Position numbers and translations under genes: made by a program. Of a stretch of DNA of 64,000 bases, positions 50,876 to 60,164 are shown one piece after another. The notes under the pieces are model-generated. The model worked only from the letters and a program-made list of their open reading frames with translations. It was not told the DNA's origin and did no database searches. This DNA comes from JBBQVS01 sp964657325 (GTDB lineage: Bacteria; Chloroflexota; Ktedonobacteria; Ktedonobacterales; Ktedonobacteraceae), in contig CAZZVE010000002.1 of the NCBI GenBank assembly GCA_964657325.1, positions 41,819 through 105,818 of the forward strand. The letters run 5' to 3'. Numbering within the stretch: the stretch's first letter is position 1; each line of letters starts with the position of its first letter.

Positions 50876-52540
50876 TTACCACCCCAATGCGAGTCCGTCG
50901 CAACGTGGGTCGGCGGCACCTTCAAAAACATGAGTGTTGGGATGTATGCGAATTGCTTGTGCATGGCCCATACCGTGATCCCATGATGTACTTTGTGTTA
51001 TATCATGACCAAGTGCAGTAAGGTTTTCAGCCGTATGTGTGGGAAAGCCTTCCTCAAGGACGACACGTTCTCGTATGCTTTGCTCAAGATACTCGTCAAC
51101 ACTGCTTTGGCCCCCTAGCTCAACTGCTTTTTCCTCTTGTCCAATTTGGAAGCGACCGCTACGCCAACGGGGAGCAGAGATAGCTTGCTGCACATTCAGT
51201 CCAAAGTCAAGGATAGCAGTCAGTAATTGCACGTGCACCTGCGGCTGAGCATCACCGCCCATTGTTCCTATAGCCAATAATGGTGTATCGCCCTGTAGAA
51301 CCATTGCGGGTGTAAGCGTGTGCATTGTGCGCTTCCCTGGGTGCAAGTAATTCACATGGCGTGGGTCGAGCGAGAAGTATGAGCCTCGATTGTGCAACAT
51401 TACGCCTGTTTTCCCACCAACGACGCCGCTCCCAAAACCATTGTAGAGGCTTTGAATCAAGGAAACAACATTGCCTGAATTATCGGTGGTACAAAGATAC
51501 ATCGTATCACCATCTTTTTCAAGCCCTGGCCCGACCTGTACCGCCGCTTTTTGAGGGTCGATATGTGCTCGCTGCTGCTCTGCGTATGCCTTATTCAATA
51601 ACCTATTTACTGGCACATCAACGAAATCTGGGTCAGACACATAATGGTCTCGATCTGCGAAGGCAAGTTTTTTTGCCTCAAGCAGAACATGCAAGTATTC
51701 CGGTGTTTGATATCCTAGTTTTGCAATGTCGTAGCCTTCGATAATGTTGAGCATTTCAAGTGCCGCGATGCCCTGTGTATTTGGCGGAAATTCGTAGACC
51801 TTATAACCTCGATAGGTTGTCGAAATCGGCTCGACCCAGTTGGAAGTATGGGCAGCCATATCCTCCATGCTCAATACACCGCCGCATTGCTGTACATACT
51901 CTGTAATCGTCTGCGCTAACACTCCCTTATAGAATGGGTCGCGTCCCTCTTTTGCCAGTAATTTGTATGTTTGGGCAAGATTGGGTTGACGCAAAACAGT
52001 ACCTGTCAGCGGTGCCTTTCCACCCAGAAGATATGTTTCCGCGCTACTACTCCATGGTCCAAGGACGCCTTCCGCCGCCGCCTCTAGCCAGCCTGCGAGC
52101 TTCTGCGTAATCGGCATGCCCGCTTCCGCAAGCTCAATCGCGGGCGCGAAAATGGCTTCGGCTGGCAACGTGCCAAAGCGTGCAAGTGCCTCAAACCAGC
52201 CATCAACCGCTCCTGGCACATTAATGGAAAGGGGGCCGCGCTCAGGAATATGAGACATTCCATGAGCATGAAAGTACTCTGGTGTCATGCCTTGTGGGGC
52301 GCGACCACTGCCATTGAGCGCATGGACCTCCTGCGTTTTGGCATCCCAAATCAGCATAAAAACGTCGCCCCCTGCCGAACAGGTCGAGGGATAGACAACC
52401 GTCATAACTGCATTGGCAGCGATGGCAGCATCAATCGCGTTTCCGCCTTGTGTGAGAATACGCACTCCTGCTTGTGTGGCGAGATAGTGAGCGCAGGCGA
52501 CCATGCCACGCGTACCGAGGATAGGCTCTTGGGAGAACAT
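50876..52540 (-). CDS. ggt: Gamma-glutamyltranspeptidase
   Basis: 554 residues from ATG 52540, with GAGG nine bases ahead; the upstream open frame is not conserved. The Ntn-hydrolase autocleavage site is in TMYLCTTDNSGNVVS, with the nucleophile Thr starting the small subunit. GGDVFMLIWD and the C-terminal GTMGGDAQPQ are typical. It cleaves gamma-glutamyl bonds such as in glutathione. No signal peptide is evident, so this copy seems cytoplasmic, unlike the secreted enzymes of many bacteria. Confidence 0.93.
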   Translation of the reverse strand: MFSQEPILGTRGMVACAHYLATQAGVRILTQGGNAIDAAIAANAVMTVVYPSTCSAGGDVFMLIWDAKTQEVHALNGSGRAPQGMTPEYFHAHGMSHIPERGPLSINVPGAVDGWFEALARFGTLPAEAIFAPAIELAEAGMPITQKLAGWLEAAAEGVLGPWSSSAETYLLGGKAPLTGTVLRQPNLAQTYKLLAKEGRDPFYKGVLAQTITEYVQQCGGVLSMEDMAAHTSNWVEPISTTYRGYKVYEFPPNTQGIAALEMLNIIEGYDIAKLGYQTPEYLHVLLEAKKLAFADRDHYVSDPDFVDVPVNRLLNKAYAEQQRAHIDPQKAAVQVGPGLEKDGDTMYLCTTDNSGNVVSLIQSLYNGFGSGVVGGKTGVMLHNRGSYFSLDPRHVNYLHPGKRTMHTLTPAMVLQGDTPLLAIGTMGGDAQPQVHVQLLTAILDFGLNVQQAISAPRWRSGRFQIGQEEKAVELGGQSSVDEYLEQSIRERVVLEEGFPTHTAENLTALGHDITQSTSWDHGMGHAQAIRIHPNTHVFEGAADPRCDGLALGW

Positions 52541-52610
52541 GGCGAAGAACCTCTTTATAAAATACATTATTACACAATTTGACATATTATAGCACAGAGG
52601 TATCTCCTTT

Positions 52611-52661
52611 AATAAAATAACGTAGATAGGTGCCTCAGGCACCTATCTACGTTATTTTATT
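52611..52661. terminator. Strong perfect hairpin terminator after the SDR gene
   Basis: Perfect 24-base arms enclose a loop of only three bases (TCA). The stem has a GC-rich tip (GGTGCC/GGCACC) and AT-rich base, giving a T-run on both strands. It overlaps the SDR stop codon and separates SDR from ggt. Confidence 0.85.
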
Positions 52662-53652
52662 AGTTATTTCTGTTACGCAACCATGCCCATGTAAGTAAAG
52701 CAGTTGCGGTTGTTGCCACGCCCACTGTGGCAAGTGTACGTGCAATAGATTGCGGCCCACCTTGCCAACCATCGCTCACGTCGTTGCCTGTTGACATAGG
52801 TGATGATACGGCACCAGCAGTTTTTGGTGACGACTCAGGTTTGAAGTGTGCTGTATCAATTTGCTTTGCCATCATCACTTCTGCAAAGCCAGGGGCAACA
52901 TTATGCATGAAGCCAATCATACGTCCTGCATTGCCAACAAATGTTTCACGTTGAGGCTTCGTAGCAAGCTTTACAATGGTGTTTGCGACCTGCTCAGCTG
53001 GATAGACTGGCGGCATGGCTTTGACCGCTCGCCCTGTGTAGTTCGCGGCATGATGAAAGAACGGAGTGTCGATGACGGCAGGCATCACGGTACATATGTG
53101 AATATTCTTTGCACCATCAAGCACCTCTATCTCTTCCCGTAATCCTTCCCCAAGTGCTCTGACTGCGAACTTCGAGGCCGCATATGCGGTGTAGTAGGCA
53201 CCGCCGATGGTACCAAGCAAAGAAGAGACGTTGATGAGTGTGCCTTCTTGTTGCTTGCGGAAGTAAGGCAGGACGGCTCTCGCTCCATAAACTGTACCAA
53301 AGAAATTGGTTTCGAGCACTTCACGGAAAATGTCGGCTGGTGTCTCTTCAAAACGTCCAAAAGCACCAACACCTGCATCGTTGACCCAGACATCAATATG
53401 CCCAAAGGTTGTTGCGGCTTGTTGGGCAAGGTTCTGTACCGACTGCTCATCTCGCACATCGGTCGGTATTGCTAACGCTTCACGTCCACTCAGTTGCTTG
53501 CATTCGTTCACAACATCTTGTAGCAGCGAGTCACGTCGTGCTGCAACAACAACGTTTGCCCCTTGACGCGCGAATGCATGTGCGGTAGCGCGTCCAATAC
53601 CGCTTGACGCACCTGTAATCACGACAACACTATCTTGTAATTGTTTTGGCAT
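52660..53652 (-). CDS. Short-chain dehydrogenase with C-terminal membrane anchor
   Basis: 330 residues. The classical SDR motifs are TGASSGIG (NAD(P) binding, residue ~14), NDAG, and the catalytic YTAYAASK. After the SDR domain (to about residue 250) a linker leads to a C-terminal hydrophobic helix (TLATVGVATTATALLTWAWL) ending in RNRNN, which would anchor it in the membrane with its tail in the cytoplasm. The substrate is unknown. GAGGATAG precedes the ATG, and a strong hairpin follows. Confidence 0.9.
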   Translation of the reverse strand: MPKQLQDSVVVITGASSGIGRATAHAFARQGANVVVAARRDSLLQDVVNECKQLSGREALAIPTDVRDEQSVQNLAQQAATTFGHIDVWVNDAGVGAFGRFEETPADIFREVLETNFFGTVYGARAVLPYFRKQQEGTLINVSSLLGTIGGAYYTAYAASKFAVRALGEGLREEIEVLDGAKNIHICTVMPAVIDTPFFHHAANYTGRAVKAMPPVYPAEQVANTIVKLATKPQRETFVGNAGRMIGFMHNVAPGFAEVMMAKQIDTAHFKPESSPKTAGAVSSPMSTGNDVSDGWQGGPQSIARTLATVGVATTATALLTWAWLRNRNN

Positions 53653-53752
53653 ATTTCTATCCTCATGTATAGTAATAGTTCAGATTTTAGGAGTTCTAAT
53701 CTCCCCTTACCACGTCACTCTACTTCCAAAAGTTACAGAAATATGCGTTATG

Positions 53753-54817
53753 CTATGCTTTTTTCTTTTGTTGTTCGGCTAGCTCTTTGACGCGCTGCAC
53801 TTGGTCTTTATGACAGATAACGGTTGTGTTCTCCATCTCGACCACGATCACGTCTTCCATGCCAATCGTGAAGATTTGACGTGACGTGTTGTTGTAGACA
53901 ACCATGTTTTGACTGCCAAGCCCCGTATGATTGCCGACACCACGAATGCCTTGCTCGTTCGCGGGGAAGAGCGCGCCATACTGCTCCCAGTTACCAACAT
54001 CGTTCCAGCCTAGATCGGCGGGAATAACCACGAGATTGTGTGTCTTTTCGAGAATGCCGTAGTCAATCGAAATGTTTTGGAGCGTGGGCCATAACTCGTC
54101 AAGTATAGCCTGTCCTTGTGGCGTCTCCATTGCGTCAACAATCGTGTCAATTCTGCGCATCAGTTCGGGCAAATTTTCGCGGAGTTCTGCCAGTACCGCC
54201 TGGACTTGCCAGATAAAGATGCCAGCGTTCCACACATAGTGACCATCGCGCAGATAGCTTTGCGCGGTCATCAAATTGGGTTTCTCGACAAAGCGTTCCG
54301 AGTTAAATGCCTGATGCCCATAGCCCTCATCAACCTCGTCGGCGAAACGGATGTAGCCATAGCCTGTTTCGGGTGAGGTTGGTTTGATACCAATTGTTAC
54401 CAGGCGTCCCTTTTCCGCTAGTTCATTTGCGAGATGTAGTGTTTGTAGCAGAGACTCGACATTGAGAATAACGGCATCCGCGCTAAATACAGCCATAACC
54501 GCCTGAGGGTCTTTTTTAGCGATAGTTGCGGCGACCCACGCGATGGCAGGACCGGAGTTGCGTCCCATCGGCTCACGCAGAATATGGTGTGCTGGTACTG
54601 TTGGTAGATGCGCTTGTACAAGGTCCGCCATGCTGCGTCCGGTGACAACCCATGATCGCTCTGGCGTGGTCAGAGACGCAACGCGAGCCAGCGTCTCCTG
54701 AATCATACTATTCCCGCTTGGAAGTGGTAGAAATTGTTTAGGAAATGCGGGCGTGCTGAGAGGCCATAAACGTGTGCCACTGCCACCCGCCAAAATAACC
54801 GTATTTAAATGATTCAT
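53753..54817 (-). CDS. manC: Mannose-1-phosphate guanylyltransferase
   Basis: 354 residues. The N-terminal nucleotidyltransferase signature AGGSGTRLWPLSTPAFPKQFL and the FVEKPN motif place it with GDP-mannose pyrophosphorylases. The SIDYGILEKT segment is also characteristic. It makes GDP-mannose from mannose 1-phosphate and GTP for glycan synthesis. It lacks the C-terminal isomerase domain of bifunctional versions. GAGGAG precedes the ATG. Other sugar-nucleotide genes are not next to it. Confidence 0.92.
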   Translation of the reverse strand: MNHLNTVILAGGSGTRLWPLSTPAFPKQFLPLPSGNSMIQETLARVASLTTPERSWVVTGRSMADLVQAHLPTVPAHHILREPMGRNSGPAIAWVAATIAKKDPQAVMAVFSADAVILNVESLLQTLHLANELAEKGRLVTIGIKPTSPETGYGYIRFADEVDEGYGHQAFNSERFVEKPNLMTAQSYLRDGHYVWNAGIFIWQVQAVLAELRENLPELMRRIDTIVDAMETPQGQAILDELWPTLQNISIDYGILEKTHNLVVIPADLGWNDVGNWEQYGALFPANEQGIRGVGNHTGLGSQNMVVYNNTSRQIFTIGMEDVIVVEMENTTVICHKDQVQRVKELAEQQKKKA

Positions 54818-54984
54818 CTATATACAATCTCCTCATAATAAATATTTTCATAGTTCTGTTTGTATTGTACACGAGTCATGAACTTATAACGAACGAATTA
54901 CGACAAGAGGATTGTATAGGCGTTTTGGTGTAGTGTCAATCAGGCAAGTGACGGGACGCGCACATTGCTTCGCACGTGCTGAGG

Positions 54985-55042
54985 ACGCGATAAATCGGTC
55001 CCTACCGATGCTTCTACATCGGTAGGGACCGATTTATCGCGT
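54985..55042. repeat. Perfect REP hairpin (GTAGGGAC family)
   Basis: Two perfect 26-base arms (54985-55010 and 55017-55042) enclose CTTCTA. This is the simplest complete head-to-head pair of the GGTAGGGACCGATTTATCGC unit. It lies between manC and the desaturase gene. Confidence 0.8.
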
Positions 55043-55068
55043 ATTGTCGCTTCACAGATAGCAGTAGC

Positions 55069-55959
55069 TTAGTCCGCTTCAACCGCTACTTGCTCAATAT
55101 CGCTGCTGTTCGCTACAACAATGCTTGTGCCTCGTTTGGCGGAACGCCGTGCGAGCATCTCTGGTGTGACACGATATACGTCTTTCACGAGGCCGATGCG
55201 CTCAAGTGTCCAGATGATGTAGCCGGACATGTCGAACTGCCACCAGTGTAGGCCGTGGAAGGCTGAGCGTGGGAAGGCATGGTGATTGTTGTGCCAGCCC
55301 TCACCGAAGCCAAGTAAGCCAACGAGCCACTCGTTACGGCTCTGGTCGCTTGTCTCGAACTCGCGTTTGCCGAAGGTGTGACAGACTGAATTGACACTCC
55401 ATGTCACATGATGTGCCAGGAAGATACGTACAAGTCCACCCCAGAGCAAGCCAGTCCAGCCGCCAAGCAGGAACGGAATGAGCAGTGATAATCCAACCCA
55501 AAGGAAGAATGTCTTGCTCACAAACATCACAATCGGATCTTTGAGCAAATGTCGTGCGTATATCTCTGGTGATGCCATGCGATCTTTAAATAGCCAACCG
55601 ACATGTGCATGAAAGAAACCTTCTACAGGGCTATGTGGATCGCCCTCTTTATCAGCCTGTGCATGATGCTTCGTATGTGTGGACGCCCACTCTATTGCAG
55701 CACCTTCCAGTGACATAGAACCCATGACAAGAAACAAAAACTTGATGACTGGATGTGGCTGAAAACTGCGATGTGTCAACATGCGGTGATAGCCAATCGT
55801 GACACCGAGTGCGGTGATGGTATACATGCTCAGTAATAAGACGATATCAAGTGGATGAACGGCGCGTTGCCAAAGAAGATTCATCGCGTATACAGTTGCG
55901 AGTAAGGGACCTACAACGACTACAAGGATAATTGCGTTGTAGAGGGTCTTTGAGTTCAT
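55069..55959 (-). CDS. Acyl-CoA desaturase-type fatty acid desaturase
   Basis: 296 residues from ATG 55959 (GGAGG ahead). The three histidine boxes of membrane diiron desaturases are present: HRMLTHR, HTKHH and WHNNHH. About four membrane helices surround them (for instance AIILVVVVGPLLATVYAM). It introduces a double bond, usually delta-9, into saturated acyl chains to adjust membrane fluidity. The electron donor is not encoded nearby. Confidence 0.93.
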   Translation of the reverse strand: MNSKTLYNAIILVVVVGPLLATVYAMNLLWQRAVHPLDIVLLLSMYTITALGVTIGYHRMLTHRSFQPHPVIKFLFLVMGSMSLEGAAIEWASTHTKHHAQADKEGDPHSPVEGFFHAHVGWLFKDRMASPEIYARHLLKDPIVMFVSKTFFLWVGLSLLIPFLLGGWTGLLWGGLVRIFLAHHVTWSVNSVCHTFGKREFETSDQSRNEWLVGLLGFGEGWHNNHHAFPRSAFHGLHWWQFDMSGYIIWTLERIGLVKDVYRVTPEMLARRSAKRGTSIVVANSSDIEQVAVEAD

Positions 55960-56085
55960 CAAACCTCCGGGAAACTAACTTTACCATGATATGGTGTCGG
56001 AATAATTTTAAGTGTTACAGTAGTAAGAGCGTCTCTCTTCACATTTTGTTTCATCAGTAATTCGGATATAAGGACAAATTACGCG

Positions 56086-56109
56086 GTAGGGACCAGATTT
56101 ATCGCGTCC
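56086..56109. repeat. Half copy of the GTAGGGAC REP unit
   Basis: GTAGGGACCAGATTTATCGC and the following GTCC match one arm of the composite repeat. The inner GCGCAATTTATTGTGCG palindrome follows at once, but the second outer arm is missing. Confidence 0.65.
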
Positions 56110-56205
56110 GAGGCGCAATTTATTGTGCGAAATGCTATCGCATATTTTTTGTTGGAAGCATAGGCGATACATTGTACGTGGACGCCGTAGTGCAGAGAAC
56201 GCAAC

Positions 56206-56286
56206 GGACGCCCACAAGGGGCTACCCTACTATACAACGTGCGGAGCACGTAATGCCGTCGTATAGTAGGGTAGCCCTGGGCGTCC
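56206..56286. repeat. Long hairpin, REP/MITE-like (GGACGCCCACAAGGGG family)
   Basis: GGACGCCCACAAGGGGCTAC begins the left arm at 56206-56235, and its complement lies at 56261-56286 with four bases missing. A close relative is at 62136-62219. Confidence 0.7.
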
Positions 56287-56476
56287 ATGGGTCGATTACC
56301 ATGTTACTTTGTAAATGTGCATAACGCGGTTCCTACGACAATCAGTTACATGGTAGTGATTATGTTTGATACGAATGCATGACTTTTTCGCTACCGTACT
56401 AGTCAGAATGCGTTGAGTATGGTATGCTCTACACACAAAATCAGACCTTTTGTGGTGCTTCTACGTACAGTAATAT

Positions 56477-58846
56477 GTGAGTGTTTCGTGCATTGCACAT
56501 AATGTTTATAGAGTGGGAACAGTGGGAAACGAAGGACAGCAACCACCTCTGCCACCGCAGGGACAACCGGAGCAACCGCCAGATTACTATGGCTGGCAAT
56601 ATGACCAAGACCATCCGGCAATGGCTTCTGAGCAAGTGCCGGACGTGCCACGCGCTCCACAGCAACCAATACGTGTACATGGCGTCTATCCATCCGCACG
56701 CTTTCAAGAGCCTATCGCGGACATGGGTACAACGCTTGGATATAATCAGGGCAGCGAATATCAATATTTCAATGCGCCTCAACCCTCGCAGCCAATGGCG
56801 CAACTGCGTCAAGAGCGTCTTCAGCAACTTCGTGAGGACCGTATGCGCCGCCAGCAACGGCGTATGGCGGGACCCGACGCTACAATTGCTATTCCACCGA
56901 AAGGAAAGAACGTCGTATATCCTGGTGCGGAGCCTTTACAGAACGAGCGTGTATGGGGACCTGACGGGCAAGCAGTAGCGTATGGAAATACTCCATCAGC
57001 TTTTCCTCCTATGCAAGCATCACCTGTAATTGCTCCACCGATGCCCGCCAATGCAGCATCTGGTATAGAGGATGGAGCAAGCGAAAACTTGCAACCTGCC
57101 GGAGCCGTCGCGCAAGACACAGGAATGCTTCAACGTGTGAACATTCGGCGTGCCTCGCTCATCTTGACCGGAGCATTTGTCGCAAGTCGTATCTTGGGTC
57201 TGTTGCGTACCTCTATGTTTGCCTTTGTGTTCGGTACTGGCCCAACATCAGATGCCTATCTACAGGCGTTTCTTATTCCAGATACCATCTTCAACATCGT
57301 AGCAGGGGGTGCGCTCAGTTCGGCTTTTATTCCTGTCTTCGCTAAGTATATGATCGGCGAGCATGACGAGAAGACCGCATGGCGTATCGCCAGTTCCGCG
57401 CTTAATCTTGCTATCATCATTATGAGCATACTTGCACTGATTGCGATCATCTTCGCACGTCAGCTTGTCCCACTTTATAATCCTGGTCCCGCTGTGAATG
57501 ACAAACACTATGCGGAGTATCTTGCTCATATTGATCTCATTGTCATGTTAACTCGTATTATGTTGTTGCAGTCGATTGTACTGGGTGGTGGTGTCATCGT
57601 CAACGCAGTGCTGAATGCGCGCCAGAACTTTCTGCTACCCGCTATCGGTACGGTTCTCTACAATGTAGGCTTGATTGCTGGACTGGTTCCAGGTATCTAC
57701 TTCGCCTTTCATGGACAGCGTAACGATAGTAGTGCCGTGCTTTTCGCGACATGGGGTGTTGTCATTGGTGCCTTGTTTCAGGTCGCGGTACAAATTCCAG
57801 GACTTTTCAAGGTTGGCATGCACTATACACCATCGTTCGATTGGCGACATCCAGGTGTGAGGCAAATTGGGCGTCAAATGGTTCCGCGTATCATCAACGC
57901 AGCGATGCTCTCGCTTTCAACATTTGTTGATCGTAGCTTGATCTCTCTGCTAGTGGTTGTTGTCGGCATTGCTGGCGTGAATGGTCTTATAACGCAATAC
58001 TATCAATCGCTCCAACTTGTGCTCTTGCCACTTGGTGTTTTTGGTATGGCTGTTTCAACCGCCGCGTTTCCGACCTTAGCTGAGAATGTCGCCAAAGGGC
58101 GTTTTGACCGTGTGCGTAGCACCATCTTAGAGACTCTGCGTAGCATTCTCTTTATGTCGATACCCTCAAGTGTTGGTTTAATTGTACTCGGACTTCCCAT
58201 TATTCAGGTTCTGCTTGAACATGGACGTTTTAGCTTGGCGGATGCACAGTCAACGGCAATTCCTCTTGCCTTCTTTGCTTTTGGTTTAACGGGCCTTGCC
58301 GCCGTCGAAATCCTGACACGCTCGTTCTATGCAATGCGTGACAGCACAACACCCGTCATTATTAGTGTTGGGCAGTTTGTGTTTAAGATTGCTTTGAGCC
58401 TTATTCTCATCAATGTAGCCATATTTGGCGCGAAATGGGGTATGGGTGCCCTGGCTTTCTCAACCTCGCTTGCTGGCTTAGTAGAGGCTATTTTGTTGTT
58501 CTGGCTTCTGCATCAGCGCGTTGGTGGGCTGCAAATACGGGTGACTGCGCTGTTCGCAGGTCGAGTTCTCCTCGCGTCATTAGCAATGGGACTTGCGTTG
58601 TTCATTATACGCAATGTGCTTGACTTCGGCTTTAGCGCGATTGCGCATGTACCTGCGCTAGTCTTCCTTGATACGACGCATACACAATCGCTTGGCTTGC
58701 TTGGCACATTTGTCGCGCTTATTAAGCTCATTATAGAAATGCTGGTTGGCGTGATTGTCTACATCCGTGTCGCTCGTCTCCTGGGTATAGAAGAATTAGG
58801 CCCTGTCAAACGCGTGCTTGATCGTCTCAAATTATCGTGGATATAG
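56477..58846 (+). CDS. murJ: Lipid II flippase MurJ with long N-terminal extension
   Basis: Up to 789 residues. The MurJ domain (14 predicted helices) starts near residue 215 (RRASLILTGAFVASRILGLLRTSMFAFVFG, SDAYLQAFLIPD). It flips lipid-linked peptidoglycan precursors across the membrane. The first ~215 residues are Pro/Gln-rich and probably disordered (QQPPLPPQGQPEQPP), with a basic Arg/Gln stretch. The start is uncertain: GTG 56477, 56513 and 56522 are all possible and none has a good ribosome site. The homoserine dehydrogenase gene begins nine bases after the stop. Confidence 0.88.
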   Translation: MSVSCIAHNVYRVGTVGNEGQQPPLPPQGQPEQPPDYYGWQYDQDHPAMASEQVPDVPRAPQQPIRVHGVYPSARFQEPIADMGTTLGYNQGSEYQYFNAPQPSQPMAQLRQERLQQLREDRMRRQQRRMAGPDATIAIPPKGKNVVYPGAEPLQNERVWGPDGQAVAYGNTPSAFPPMQASPVIAPPMPANAASGIEDGASENLQPAGAVAQDTGMLQRVNIRRASLILTGAFVASRILGLLRTSMFAFVFGTGPTSDAYLQAFLIPDTIFNIVAGGALSSAFIPVFAKYMIGEHDEKTAWRIASSALNLAIIIMSILALIAIIFARQLVPLYNPGPAVNDKHYAEYLAHIDLIVMLTRIMLLQSIVLGGGVIVNAVLNARQNFLLPAIGTVLYNVGLIAGLVPGIYFAFHGQRNDSSAVLFATWGVVIGALFQVAVQIPGLFKVGMHYTPSFDWRHPGVRQIGRQMVPRIINAAMLSLSTFVDRSLISLLVVVVGIAGVNGLITQYYQSLQLVLLPLGVFGMAVSTAAFPTLAENVAKGRFDRVRSTILETLRSILFMSIPSSVGLIVLGLPIIQVLLEHGRFSLADAQSTAIPLAFFAFGLTGLAAVEILTRSFYAMRDSTTPVIISVGQFVFKIALSLILINVAIFGAKWGMGALAFSTSLAGLVEAILLFWLLHQRVGGLQIRVTALFAGRVLLASLAMGLALFIIRNVLDFGFSAIAHVPALVFLDTTHTQSLGLLGTFVALIKLIIEMLVGVIVYIRVARLLGIEELGPVKRVLDRLKLSWI

Positions 58847-58855
58847 TGGGGCAAC

Positions 58856-59905
58856 ATGAAACATCTGCGTCTCTCAATTGTCGGCTTTGGCGTTGTCGGT
58901 CAAGGTCTCGCTGAATTGCTCAGTACGAAACAAGAGTTGTTACAACAGCAATACGATTTGCATGTGACGCTCGTGAGTGTTGCTAATGCTAGACATGGCT
59001 TTATCTACAAAGAAGATGGGCTAGATATACCTTTGCTTTTAAACCTTGCAGCCGCACGAGAACCAATCACACGGCATCCAGATGTTCAGCATTGGGAACA
59101 CGCACTTGAAGGCTTACAAGCGACACAAGCCGATATGCTTGCCGAGGCAACGGGTACAAACTTGCGTGACGCAGAGCCAGGAATGAGTCATATTCGAGCT
59201 GCACTCACGAAGGGAATGCACGTCATTACCGCGAACAAGGGACCTGCCGCGCTTGGAGCAAAAGACCTACAACTTTTAGCTCATCAACACAACGTCCAAC
59301 TACGTATGGAATCAACCGTCATGGCGGGTACACCTGTTCTTAGTACGCTTCAACAAGGCTTAGCAGGCAGTAGGATACGTGCCATTCGTGGTATCTTAAA
59401 TGGAACGACAAACTATATCTTGACCGCGATGGCTGCTGGACGTGACTATACAGAAGTGCTCAAGGAAGCGCAAGCACAAGGGTATGCTGAGGCTGACCCT
59501 ACAGCCGACGTAGAAGGCTATGATGCCGTTGCGAAAGTGCTTATTCTTGCGTTTCTCGCGTTTGGTCATTCTATTAAGCCCGATCAGGTTGTAAGACAAG
59601 GCATTACCACGATTACAAAAGAACACATGCAGCGAGCAACTGATAATAATGCTCGTATCAAGCTTATTGCCTCACTACAAGCAACACATGAATTGGGGGA
59701 TACGCCGCTTGATGCGCGTGTCGAGCCAGTTGAATTGCCCCTGAGTGACCCACTCGCTCGTGTTGATGGCGCGATGAACGCAATCACGCTAGAAACTGAC
59801 ACGCTATCATCCGTAACAATTATTGGTCCTGGTGCCGGACGCCTGGAAACAGGGCAGGGATTGTTATCTGATCTCATTGCTATCGCTATGCAGACAACAT
59901 CGTAG
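58856..59905 (+). CDS. hom: Homoserine dehydrogenase
   Basis: 349 residues without a C-terminal ACT domain. The Rossmann motif is VGFGVVGQGLAELL, the core motif is GILNGTTNYILTAM, and the catalytic Lys/Asp region is EAQAQGYAEADPTADVEGYDAVAK. It reduces aspartate semialdehyde to homoserine for threonine, methionine and isoleucine synthesis. Lacking ACT, it would not be feedback-inhibited in the usual way. It is coupled to murJ. Confidence 0.92.
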   Translation: MKHLRLSIVGFGVVGQGLAELLSTKQELLQQQYDLHVTLVSVANARHGFIYKEDGLDIPLLLNLAAAREPITRHPDVQHWEHALEGLQATQADMLAEATGTNLRDAEPGMSHIRAALTKGMHVITANKGPAALGAKDLQLLAHQHNVQLRMESTVMAGTPVLSTLQQGLAGSRIRAIRGILNGTTNYILTAMAAGRDYTEVLKEAQAQGYAEADPTADVEGYDAVAKVLILAFLAFGHSIKPDQVVRQGITTITKEHMQRATDNNARIKLIASLQATHELGDTPLDARVEPVELPLSDPLARVDGAMNAITLETDTLSSVTIIGPGAGRLETGQGLLSDLIAIAMQTTS

Positions 59906-59950
59906 GGACTGATGTATCATGCTAAAGAAATACTATGGGAACACTAGAGA

Positions 59951-59967
59951 GGGTCTGCTTTAGCACA
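59951..59967. repeat. Partial copy of the GTGCTAAAGCAGACCC repeat
   Basis: GGGTCTGCTTTAGCACA matches one arm of the hairpin at 45506-45590. A weak partner TGCTAAAG lies about 30 bases upstream. Confidence 0.5.
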
Positions 59968-60014
59968 CCCAACCCGTTCTCAATTGTATTCTCATTTTCA
60001 TTTATCAACCAGCA

Positions 60015-60132
60015 TTATCGCGTCCGAGGGCAATTCATTGCCTATGATGCAACGGTAGGATGTTGTACAATGTGTAACATCCGGCTCGCGCAATTCATTG
60101 CGTTGAGGACGCGATAAATCTGATCCCTACGA
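60015..60132. repeat. Diverged composite REP (GTAGGGAC family)
   Basis: The outer parts TTATCGCGTCC (60015-60025) and GGACGCGATAAATCTGATCC (60107-60126, then CTACGA) face each other. Inside are two short palindromes of the GCAATTCATTGC type. The left outer end is eroded. Confidence 0.6.
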
Positions 60133-60164
60133 TTATCAAATGCTAGTAAGAAAGCTATTGCTCC

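Larger units (their letters stand above)
55960..56476. other. Intergenic region of about 515 bp, repeats only
   Basis: No gene is supported. It carries a half copy of the GTAGGGAC repeat (56086-56109) followed by GCGCAATTTATTGTGCG, and a long hairpin at 56206-56286. The rest shows no structure I can name apart from the promoters of the two divergent flanking genes. Confidence 0.5.
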
